A DNA stretch of 64,000 nt, taken from the NCBI GenBank assembly GCA_027923505.1, contig BROI01000007.1:62001-126000 (forward strand), read 5' to 3'. Positions 24,104-33,655 of the stretch are shown in pieces (positions within the stretch are counted from its first letter, which is position 1; the number at the start of each line of letters is the position of its first letter). This stretch comes from Mayamaea pseudoterrestris. Taxonomy: Eukaryota; Bacillariophyta; Bacillariophyceae; Sellaphorales; Sellaphoraceae. A model generated the notes under the pieces. The model made no database searches. It saw nothing but the letters and a program-made list of their open reading frames with translations, and had not been told where the DNA came from. The translations under genes were made by a program, and so were the position numbers.

Positions 24104-25756
24104 ATGCCCGTCCAACAGAGACGACCGGATGCATTGCACCAGATAGTAATTGCGTCAGGGTACGATGGGGGTTCGTCCAAAGAGAAGTTTAGGAATGGGC
24201 GACGATGTCAACAGGTGAGCATCAAGCAAGCTTCAACGAGACGAGGACAGCTTTACTCACATCATAGTCGCCAATTCTTTTTGTGCATAAAAGACTGCGT
24301 GGACAATTTGTGTGTTGAGTCTTGCTCTCATATGCATCCATATTGCAATGATTCCGAACGCAAAAACGTTAGCTACGTCTGCAACTTCAACAGTTGCGCT
24401 GCCGCTTAATGTTGACGGCCACAATCACATTATTTTCACACAGAGACTTTCGTCGCATGCCGCGATACAAGTCCATCTGTCAAGAGCTGACACGAAGACC
24501 AAGAAAGTTTTACTCGGTCCTCACTTTATGGTGGTGACAGTCGCTCCCTCGTGCACCTATCCTCGGTTTTCTGTTCGAGTGATGGGGGATGCTTTATCAC
24601 ATGTGTTATTGAAGCAATCTCCCGACAAGAAAGAATGGCAAGGTCTATTTGAATTGCCTATTAGCGGATCATATTTGTTGGATGCTCGCTGGTATGGGTG
24701 CGCGGTGCGACCAGCGACTGTCTCTTTCGCATCCTTGGTCGAGCCAATTTACTTTCAATCCGAAGATTCATTACATGCCATTGATTCGACGACAAGAGAG
24801 CAGAGTGACTACGCCAGACAACTGTTTGCCAATGGCACGGCATGGCTGAGCAGTCGAAGTATACAAAGAGGAGATTCAAAGTTACCGCCATATATCTGGA
24901 TGAAGGTCAGAGACGTCATGCCCGGGCCCAGTACGTTTGTCAGGACGTCGACTAGTCTAGTTCACCAGGGAAGCGCTCTCGGACCTGGTGGGTATTATCG
25001 CTTCGGTGAGGTGGGAAATTATGAGCTCGTATGGTGAGTGTAGCGTCAGGGCATAATTTGAGCCGGCAAATCCAACGTCCAGTCTTATACTTTATCACCA
25101 GCTTCATGGGCGGGCAAACAATGCAAAAGATATGGCGCGCCTTTTTGGACATGAGAGGACAGTTGTTTGCATACCAGAGACCATTCAAGTTCCATTACTA
25201 TGACATTCATTCGTTTACGAGTCCAGATGCACATTGGGATGACGATACGAGACGGCGACTGCGAAAATGTAAGCACATCCTTCTTTCGCTCGATGACTTT
25301 AATCAGATGCTATCTCGGCAAGAGTATGCAAAGCAAGTTACCCGCTTCGTCAATGTGCATCTACAGAACGTCATGCCAGACAAATCTTTTCCCATATGGG
25401 TGTTTAGCGTCAACGAGCCACCGATGATTGCGACCAATTGTTTTCACCCAACGCTACCACGGACGACTGACCATCCATGTAATGATGTGCTAAAAGAATT
25501 GTTCCGTCCCGAAGCTGATACTTTTCATGAAAGAATACATTTTCTTGATAATACAGACTTGTCGCTCCCACAATTTGAAACAAATCAAGAAGACGTCTTC
25601 GCCAACATAGCTCTTCGTGTCTTTGTCGTTGTTGGCAAAGGAGTGTCAGTTTGGCGACATATGGGTCAGAGCGGCAAGGAGAACGGACTCCACAGGAATG
25701 GATCCGTGGAGCCTAACTTCGAGCTGGTACCATATGACGGATGGAGAAATGTTTGA
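24104..25756 (+). CDS. Probable type II membrane protein, unknown function
   Basis: I propose three exons, 24104-24214, 24294-25033 and 25102-25756, with introns of 79 and 68 bp. All phases fit, giving 501 residues. The second intron is well supported: it joins NYELV to CFMGGQTMQ in frame with good GT-AG sites. The first is inferred. It places a basic 37-residue tail before a hydrophobic stretch (WTICVLSLALICIHIAMI), giving a typical type II signal-anchor. If exon 1 is wrong, the start is the ATG at 24348. The lumenal part contains FKFHYYDIHSF, FPIWVFSVNEPP and a family-like ending EPNFELVPYDGW. I recall similar unnamed proteins from diatoms but know no function. An SGNH/PC-esterase-like fold is only a guess. 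Confidence 0.65.
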
Positions 25757-26112
25757 CAGTGAATGCAACGTGGGGTGCGATCTGCATGCAGTTGCAGGCC
25801 AAACCGCTACGCCTATTGTTCTACTTCCTGAAGGGAATTTATCTGGTAAGTGCTTTTGAACAGCAGAATCGATAGTTTAATAGTATGCGCAAATGAATTT
25901 CCGTTGATGCCATTCAATATAGTAGAGTACAAATTTAGTAGGTACCCAAGCTGAACACAGGAGAGATTGAACGAACGTCGTACCGGTATCAACATGCTTG
26001 GGCTGAAGGCAACTATACTTCTCATCCTGCTCCATCTTCCTCGCCTTCGCACACTTTTGTACACTTGCTTTCGCGATTAAGAACGAGCACAGTTGTGGCC
26101 AAGACTTACATC
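25757..26112. other. Intergenic region, no gene seen
   Basis: About 350 bp between two plus-strand genes. It must hold the 3' end of one and the promoter of the CLC gene. No distinct motif is visible. Confidence 0.5.
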
Positions 26113-27963
26113 ATGTATCATGAATGTCGATGCTTCGTGCTTTTGATTGCGGGAGTAGCAATCGCAAATGCCTTCCAAGGGTCTTGCGACAGAACATCCA
26201 CCAGAGTCCGAAAGACGTCAGACATGAACAACTTCGCATGCATTATGCAGTGGGCCTCATTGCATGCTACTGTAAAACGTGAAGAAGATTATGGTTCAAA
26301 TGATGCAGTACTGACAGAAGTAGACGGGCAGTCGACAGGTTTGCCGCCGCGTGAGCAGCTGCTGTCTTATGGCCTGGATCGCACATCGACGGCACTACCA
26401 ACGCTACACGAGCGTTCCACAACACCCGGTGGAGACGAGCTCTTGTTCCGAACAACGGCCTTTGACTTGCTTCTTGCTGGCCTTGTCGGCTCGCTGACAG
26501 GACTCTTTGTCGCCGCCTTTAAACTATCCATTGAACAAGTTCGCGTCATCTCGTATTCTCAACCATTTCTAGCACACTCGCCATGGCTGATGGCTTTTAT
26601 TCCTGCACTTGGCGGCGCAGCAGTGGGAGCACTAATGTTGTTCGGAAATTTTTCTCCTGGGCTGAGAGGAACAGTTAAAGAAGTCGACAACGAAACAACA
26701 TCACCAGTCCGCAACATGGCGACGCTCTTTGCTCGGCAACTTAAATTTTTTCGAAAATCGGCCGCTTCTGTTTTCACTCTTGGTACTGGTAATAGTCTTG
26801 GACCAGAAGGACCTTCTGTGGAAATTGGTCTAGCGGTAGCCAGGGCATGTGCTAGTTATAAACCAAAGCGAATCACCCAGCGGACCAGTTGGAACAGATT
26901 GTTGCTTTCATGCGGGGCGGCCGCTGGCGTTGCAGCTGGTTTTAATGCCCCAATTGCTGGAGTCTTTTTCGCTTTGGAAATAATGCAGAACACATTTGCA
27001 AGCATTCGCGAAGAGACAGGAGATAATTCCATTGGAGAAAACTTGCTTGCCACAACCACTACCATCACTCCCATTTTATTGGCGAGCGTACTATCGGCGT
27101 TGATGGCCAATGCCCTGTTGGGCAAGCACCTCGTCCTGTCGCTCTCGCCCTATTCGCTAAAAACGCCGCTCATCGAGCTTCCTCTTTACCTGCTTCTTGG
27201 TATGGTGAGTGGAGGTGTTGCCTGGTCGTTCGGATTCTTTGCTAACATAAGCCGAGACATATTTGCTGGCGTGTTGGGACCAACCTTCCTTAAGTCTCTA
27301 ATGCAATCAACACCTGATTGCCTGAAACCGATGATAGGTGGCCTCATGTGTGGCATCGTCGCACAGTTGTATCCTCAGATAATGTTCTTCGGATACGAGA
27401 CCTTGAATAGCTTATTGAACAACAATGCGCTCCCGACGACATTAGCAATTTCTCTTTTAGTTGTTAAATTTTGCATGACGGCAGTATCAACTGGGTCTGG
27501 ACTTGTCGGTGGAACATTCGCACCCTCGTTATTCCTTGGCGCCATGACAGGAGCCACGTTTCATAACATTATGACCCAACTCGTGCGTTTGGCATCCAGT
27601 CCAGCCATTGGTAATGTTAGCGGAATCTTGGCAGCTGGTGGTATCGCGCTTGAACTGGCCGACATTCCAGCCTACGCCATGGTCGGGGCGGCAAGTGTGC
27701 TTGCGTCATTGTTTCGTGCGCCTCTGACAGCGAGTTTGCTATTGTTCGAGCTTACACGGGATTACGAGGTCATCATTCCACTTATGGCTAGCGCCGGTGT
27801 CGCAAGTGTAGTCGGTGATTTGCTTGATGAGAAGTCGAGAAGGTCTAGACAAAACGCAGCTATTCTACAACAAGATGTCCGATCAGATTGTGGGCAAGCC
27901 TGGGGCGACCTTGGATCAGACGCGTGTGAAGTCGATGGCGACGTTGTTAACTTTAAAAGCTAA
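26113..27963 (+). CDS. CLC: CLC-type chloride channel/transporter, probably plastid-targeted
   Basis: A single exon of 616 residues counted from the Met at 26113, chosen because it starts a clean signal peptide (CFVLLIAGVAIANAFQG) whose ANAF resembles the complex-plastid cleavage motif. The frame is open from 26065. CLC selectivity-filter motifs are all present: GTGNSLGPEGPSVEIG (about 223-238), AGFNAPIAGVFFALE, and GSGLVGGTFAPSLFLGAMTG, with FRAPLTASLLLFELTRDYE near the end. The protein stops soon after the membrane domain and has no CBS domains, as in bacterial CLCs and in plant CLC-e/f members of thylakoid and Golgi. It would move chloride or nitrate across a plastid membrane. The organelle is an inference from the N-terminus. 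Confidence 0.9.
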   Translation: MYHECRCFVLLIAGVAIANAFQGSCDRTSTRVRKTSDMNNFACIMQWASLHATVKREEDYGSNDAVLTEVDGQSTGLPPREQLLSYGLDRTSTALPTLHERSTTPGGDELLFRTTAFDLLLAGLVGSLTGLFVAAFKLSIEQVRVISYSQPFLAHSPWLMAFIPALGGAAVGALMLFGNFSPGLRGTVKEVDNETTSPVRNMATLFARQLKFFRKSAASVFTLGTGNSLGPEGPSVEIGLAVARACASYKPKRITQRTSWNRLLLSCGAAAGVAAGFNAPIAGVFFALEIMQNTFASIREETGDNSIGENLLATTTTITPILLASVLSALMANALLGKHLVLSLSPYSLKTPLIELPLYLLLGMVSGGVAWSFGFFANISRDIFAGVLGPTFLKSLMQSTPDCLKPMIGGLMCGIVAQLYPQIMFFGYETLNSLLNNNALPTTLAISLLVVKFCMTAVSTGSGLVGGTFAPSLFLGAMTGATFHNIMTQLVRLASSPAIGNVSGILAAGGIALELADIPAYAMVGAASVLASLFRAPLTASLLLFELTRDYEVIIPLMASAGVASVVGDLLDEKSRRSRQNAAILQQDVRSDCGQAWGDLGSDACEVDGDVVNFKS

Positions 27964-28589
27964 TTTTTCGAAGTCTTCTCTTGTAACTTACTCCAGTGAG
28001 TCTTATCTGTGTGCTACTTTTTAGGTCGGTATATTTGTCTTTGAAGGTACACGTTGCCGCACAGGCTTCACATATTATCGTCGGCAATATAAAGGCGCAC
28101 CCCGCGAGGACGGTGTTGTCATGCCGCTAACTGTAAGTAGCTGCACGAAGCCATCGCTTTTTATAATATGGAGATAACCAGTTGACACTTAAAAGACTGA
28201 TCATCTTGTTCGCAACCGGTGCGAAGTCATTATTTCACTGCTAGACACTACAACATAGCAGCTATAGCACAGCATTTTAAAACAGGAAGTTGTGACGTTG
28301 TTGTCACTGATTTACTATTTAATAGCACGATGAGGAAAGCATGATTGCAAGTCATAATATTATAATGCTTGGCCCTCGCCATTGCCACATAGCAGGGGTT
28401 GCTCTGCGACACTCGATCTTCGGTTAAGATACCTTTTGCCTCGCGACGGCCGATGCGGCCATGGCCGCTATTTTCACAGGACCGCACAACTTTCCAACTG
28501 TGCTGCTTGCCCTGTCTGTCGCGGACATTCCTCGCTGCTCTTTGTCTATATATCTACTCACCATAAAGTAGTCTTAAACATCTCGGACA
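27964..28589. other. Intergenic region, no gene seen
   Basis: About 630 bp. A TATATATC run lies at about 28550, roughly 40 bp before the next start codon, and could be a TATA-like element. No coding potential is convincing. Confidence 0.45.
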
Positions 28590-29822
28590 ATGTCTACTCC
28601 TGCGCCGACGACTAATGTGAGCGCTCCTATTCGCATCGAGCCAGCTCGCTCCAACCTCACCGACCAGCAGCCTCCGCCGCAGCTTTTCGACCCAATGATG
28701 CTTTCCGATGACTTTTATGACAGCCTCTTCAACGACTTAAAGAACGGGAAATTGGTCGATTCGATCACGATTGGCAGCTTTCGCTTTACAAGTCTGTCAG
28801 TTGATAAATACAATAACATCGATGTATGCATGGGCCGCTGCGAGTCTCAAGGCGAAGTGAAAATGTTTATGAAACCAGCGAACACTCACGTCTTGATCTT
28901 CAAAACGTTCCATCGTTTTCTCAAATTTTTTGCCAAACACTCGGACGTTTCAGTCAAGCTGGATGCAAACGGCGAAATTGAAGCGGAAAAGCTTCAAGGG
29001 GAAGAATATATGTTTCGTCTCTTTTGTGAATTTTTCAAAGAGCACTTCCATCTCCGTTCTTGCAAGCCACTCAATGATCTCTGGGCGGAAATTATGATTC
29101 GAAACGAAACCAAGATAGAAGTGGCCTACGATAAACGCCAGGGGCGTCGCGCAACGGCGGAGCGATACGCGATTCATAAAAAGGTCAATGAGGCTGCCGA
29201 TGGCACCAAGGAAATCCAAAAGTTGCTCAAGGAAAATCGCATTGCTGACGAGAAGCGTCATGCTACCATGTCGACTGCTGTTCAAGGCACCCAGGAGGCT
29301 GTCGCGGCTGGGTTCGAAGGAGTCCAGGAGGCTGTCGAGGCCGGGTTCGAAGGAGTCAAGTCGGATGCTAATGCGCGTCATGCTACCACGTCGACTGCTG
29401 TTCAAGGCATCCAGGAGGCTGTCGCGGCCGGGTTCGACGGAGTCGAGTCGGATGCAAATGCGCGTCATGCTACCATGTCGACTGCTGTTCAAGATATCCA
29501 GGTGGAGCTCAAAAAACCCACCGACTCGGTCTGTCCGAAAGAAGGCGACGACATCAAGGAGATGTTACACAAAAAGTACTACAACATGAAGACTCTCAAA
29601 CCAATTCTGCTATTGCTCACGCCCCATGCTTCAGTCAGTAAGATGACTTGGACAACTCTCGTTGCGTATGTTTGCGAAGGTCTTCTTGGAATCGGCATCA
29701 CGGCGGTCGATTTGAAGACGATCAAGCCTGTTCAAATCGCCAATAAACCTGCTGGCTTCTATGACAAGGAGGCTTACAGCGCCAGTGTCATTGAATTGAT
29801 CAAGTCAAAGAAGGCCACGTAG
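28590..29822 (+). CDS. Hypothetical protein with 29- and 11-residue internal repeats
   Basis: A single exon of 410 codons. The N-terminal 200 residues look globular (PANTHVLIFKTFHRFLKFF; LFCEFFKEHFHLRSC). Residues about 220-305 contain three copies of a unit beginning RHAT-STAVQG-QEAVAAGF and built on an 11-residue theme (QEAVAAGFEGV), which should form long amphipathic helices. The C-terminal 90 residues look folded again. There is no signal peptide and no recognised domain, so a cytosolic or nuclear location is most likely. The ATG at 28590 opens the frame and is followed by a Pro/Thr-rich leader. The function is unknown. Confidence 0.7.
   Translation: MSTPAPTTNVSAPIRIEPARSNLTDQQPPPQLFDPMMLSDDFYDSLFNDLKNGKLVDSITIGSFRFTSLSVDKYNNIDVCMGRCESQGEVKMFMKPANTHVLIFKTFHRFLKFFAKHSDVSVKLDANGEIEAEKLQGEEYMFRLFCEFFKEHFHLRSCKPLNDLWAEIMIRNETKIEVAYDKRQGRRATAERYAIHKKVNEAADGTKEIQKLLKENRIADEKRHATMSTAVQGTQEAVAAGFEGVQEAVEAGFEGVKSDANARHATTSTAVQGIQEAVAAGFDGVESDANARHATMSTAVQDIQVELKKPTDSVCPKEGDDIKEMLHKKYYNMKTLKPILLLLTPHASVSKMTWTTLVAYVCEGLLGIGITAVDLKTIKPVQIANKPAGFYDKEAYSASVIELIKSKKAT
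29256..29500 (+). repeat. In-gene tandem repeat, 87-bp unit
   Basis: Units start at 29256, 29376 and 29463. The last two are 87 bp apart and the first is 33 bp longer because it holds an extra copy of an 11-codon module. Identity is high at the DNA level, so copy number may vary between strains. All lengths are multiples of three and keep the frame open. Confidence 0.9.
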
Positions 29823-31199
29823 GTCTAGCTCCGCCAGCTTTTTGTTTCGGTTCGGCCGAATACAAAATATGTGTGTGCATGCTGTCGTCCAAAAGCAATC
29901 AAGAGAGGGTTCCTTGTCGGATACCTCCGCCGACTGCTTCAGCATGTTACATCGGAGATCGATGGATGTTACGGAATATTGGAGACACCAGCGAATGGAC
30001 GAAGGTGATTAGCAGAATCGATGTGGCTCGTCACGTCAACCGATAAATTATATGTACGAAAATTATACTTAAACCAAATTGTCGCAATCTCGTATTAGAA
30101 TATAACCTGTTACTTGTTCACCGTGAGTGATAGATCATGGCATGCGCCGGGCGTATTCTCCGCACTCCCGTCATGGTACGCGCGATTGCAGTATAGGATT
30201 GCGTTGTTAATCATACGAACAAGCCCAGACTAATAATAGCGTTGGCCACAGCCATGTCCTCTCTGGTCATCATGTGCCAAAAACAGAGCTAACCGACTAT
30301 GATTGTTGTGGTCGTACTGCGCCATCATTCATCGGCTGGATCCACTTGCTTGAAATCGTCTACGAAGTGAGACGAGCAACGCGTCTCGCAAGGTGCTTGA
30401 AAGTACTGTAACAAAGAAGCCTTGGAATTGTTCAGATGAATCGTTCGACCCGCAAAGCGTACGTAAACACATATCGGCGTTACAGCAATCCTGCCAGCAA
30501 GTTTCTGCTCCTGCGAATCCGAGAAAATTCCAAGCTAGCATCATTCACGGCCGAAACTTGAAAACGATCGAGCTGTGGACGACTTGCTTGCCACATATGT
30601 ATGAATTGACTAATCAATTAGCTGGCTGCTCTCCAGCTTAAGGCCACGTCAACCGCCAGCCTTGTCAAATCTTGGACGTAGTGTAATCATGCTTCACTAG
30701 CATGATCCGCTTCATCGAGAGGTCGTGCAAAATCGATTCTCAAAAGCAGACATGGACTATATTGGGCATCTCGTGGTGCTCGAACACTTTTTGACAAATC
30801 CATGTTCTTGATCGCAGTACTACCGTAGTAGTCTGAGCCACAACGTTCCAGTTCGGTTGAGGTGAATCACAAGTGCGAAAACTCAGCTCGTCGTTCACGA
30901 AAATCCTTGCAAAAATATCAGTATTGACAGGCATCGACAAGTAGAGTGTTTCTGTAGTACAATCATTGTAGTTTGTCGCTTTGTCGTCATCTTCCGACGT
31001 TTGTGGGTGAGTGCGAAGTGCGAATGGCCTCGTCAAGAAGTAACTGCAATAAAGCGCGCGCCGAGTGAAAGGTGCAATAACGTTGCGACATAGTGTCGAC
31101 GGCAACACACTTTCGTCAGCAGCACATCATAGTCATCGCGATGAGAGATTGATCGAGTCCGACTCTATTAAAGACCTATTTTCCGCTGGAAGCTATTAC
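29823..31199. other. Intergenic region, no gene seen
   Basis: About 1.4 kb with only short frames on both strands. The longest (a minus-strand frame of 122 codons near 31108-30740) lacks domain character. No repeat or RNA gene was recognised. Confidence 0.5.
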
Positions 31200-33450
31200 G
31201 ACTAAAGTCTTTCTGCGTCGCTACAGGTAGAATTCCGAGCAACAAGGGCGGGAAAAAGACAGTGACGACGCCAGCACTCCCAATGATTATCGCTTCACGA
31301 TGAAGGAACCGCAAGCTCTCGCTTATGTGGATGCTTACTTGCACCTACCAGACGTCGTTTTTAACAATTGCAGAACGTCTTGAGGAAAGAGAGCAGAATT
31401 CGCTGATACAAGGCTGACCTGGGGGAGTTTACGAGGAACTTCATTCATCGAGTGATGCAGAGTCGCAAGAGTCAATCAACAAGCCAGGTATGCCAAATGT
31501 TGTCAACAGTGCTACTCGCAAATGCGCGTATCTGCGTTCGTCAAGCGGCGCTAGCCATTATGGACAAGGATTGTCGCAACTTGTTTATGACTGAGATAGG
31601 TCAACCCCGCTCTCAAAGACATGCCACTCGAAGCCTTCGTAGACTTTGAGGATAATAACGGCACAGCACATCCGATTTTAAGGCAGCGGAAGCGTCAGAT
31701 GGCTCAAACGTAACCTCGACGGGATTTGGTCGAAGCCTCCTCGATAAACTACCATTGGAAGCGTGCATAACGTTTTGGGAGACCGATGAAGACGAATTCG
31801 ATCTCGTCAATGAGGCACCACTGACAGCGATCTTGGAATCTGTTGTATTGGGGCAAAAATTCAATCGACGCTAGCTACTATTACATGCGCAGACATGAAT
31901 GGTTTTGTCTTTCACCACGACGAAGCATTGTACCAGCCGTTGAGCAGTCTCGACACTACGCGTCTGCTCATGTACCGTTGCGTGGTGTCGGCAACAAGGC
32001 AGATGAAGGCCAATCCAAAATGGACCCAAAGTTTCGCGAACGAAAGCAACCACCCTTCATTTGAACAGCGTTTCCTTTCAAGTCTGCCATGAAAATGGAC
32101 CCCAAAGTTTTGCGAACCAAAGCAACCACTTTTTATTCGAACAGCGTTTTCTTTCAAGTCTGCCATGAAGCAGCCCTTTAGCAGAATCAACGTCGTTCTC
32201 GGCGAGTGCAGGTTCTGGATCACGACATGGTCTACCAGCCGGAACTTTTTCGAAACAGTTAGAATATCGGCGGATTTCAAGGTAATCAAGGGAGCCGTTG
32301 GCAACATTACACTCGAGTTCCGATACCATAAACAAGATGATTTGTCGGATGAAGCTGCCGGTGACTTTCTCATGACGCATCACCTCGTCCAACGCATGTA
32401 GATTTCGCGGAGCAGCATGCCACAGCTATTTCTTTTTTAAGAAATGGAGCAAGAACTTTTCTCCCACGCGCCATTCTTGATAACATCGGCCGCTTCGACA
32501 CGAACACGAAAATTATCGACCTTGGCGCTATCGGTACTCGCTTTCCTGCCCAGTCGCGACTTAAGTCACGTCAAGGACTTGTTTTCGAAAGGTGTCCATT
32601 ACCGGAATATCTTGGGAGGAATGTCTGTCAGGTCGACGAACTACTGGAGTCGTCGACTTCACAAGGGAAACACGTGGGCACGGAGCGACGAGTGATGCGA
32701 CATGCCGAAAGGATGCTGTTACGCAGCGCAGCGCGATGAGTTTGACTGCGGTCGTTGGAACGGCGATTGCCAAGCTTACATTTTTGGTCGGCGATAGCAA
32801 CGATTGCAGTTTGCCGGACCGAGACGAAGCAACGTTTCGAAGTCTTTGGCCTAAGATAATGACTTTTTGAACAACGAAGACTTCGAGCTTGATGCCGAGA
32901 ATGCCGGTTTGGCGATCGATTCTCTTCGCCATGACGACAGTACCTGCCAAAGTTTTAACGAAGAGACAGCTTTAGCGAAGAAGAGATTGTTGAGTCACTT
33001 TCAGCGGCAGCTGTAAATGCGGCCCGTCGAGAGATCGCCCCTGTCCCACGCCGCGTGCTTCATCTCGTTGACACATGTTCTGATGCTCCCTACGGCGGTT
33101 GGCACTGGCAAAGGCACGACAGTGCAATTGTATGACGACAGCTTTGTATGACGACAGTTATGTTAAAATGGAACGTTCGGAAGATGCCAAGGAGAATGGC
33201 ATTCACATGGGCGACGGTGTTTTCGCGGAATCTTTTTGGCCGATTGGTGTTCGCCGCGGTTCCGACACGCCCTATCTTCCTTTTGGTAGATTTTGCGCAC
33301 CATGCGTATGAGGTTGTTTTTCATCCGGAAGTGAAACCGGCTTGGTTCGTTGCGAAAAGGACGAAGAGCTTCGTGTGACCCGCCTAAATCGGCTTGGGAA
33401 GTTTGGAGACTCCACCTTTGAAGTCACCTACTTTATTGGTTACGAGTAGA
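31200..33450 (+). pseudogene. Decayed coding region, unknown family
   Basis: Protein-like stretches appear one after another on the plus strand in different frames. They read, for example, MPLEAFVDFEDNN (about 31620), FHHDEALYQPLSSLDTTRLL (about 31910), WSTSRNFFETVRISADFKV (about 32230), DLGAIGTRFPAQSRL (about 32520) and FGDSTFEVTYFIGYE (about 33400). Stop codons and frame changes separate them, and splice sites do not explain the breaks. It also holds a 75-bp tandem duplication and a 16-bp repeat (TATGACGACAG, about 33133 and 33149). I read this as one long gene that has decayed. The family is not recognised. Confidence 0.4.
32019..32169 (+). repeat. 75-bp tandem duplication
   Basis: Two adjacent units begin at 32019 and 32094, each reading AATGGACCC through to GTCTGCCATGAA. 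They differ by several substitutions and one indel. It lies inside the decayed coding region. Confidence 0.9.
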
Positions 33451-33655
33451 CCCCATACTTGCATTTGGAATGGTCAGACACGCCGTAGTCGTAATTAAAG
33501 AGATAAAATATAACTCTTGCAAAAAGATAGCATTAATGTATGAAAAGATCATGCACACAACATATATGACGGTGTCCTATAGGTATCATATCATATTTTC
33601 AGAATGAATAGCTAAACTGCGCAAGTAGACCCGGACGAACGATTGCTGTCGTGAT

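Noticed and set aside
24267-24409. Cys-rich reading (CIKDCVDNLCVESC) in another frame at the start of the type II membrane gene
   Set aside because: It overlaps the hydrophobic anchor of the better-supported frame and lacks its own signal peptide, so it is probably a shadow.
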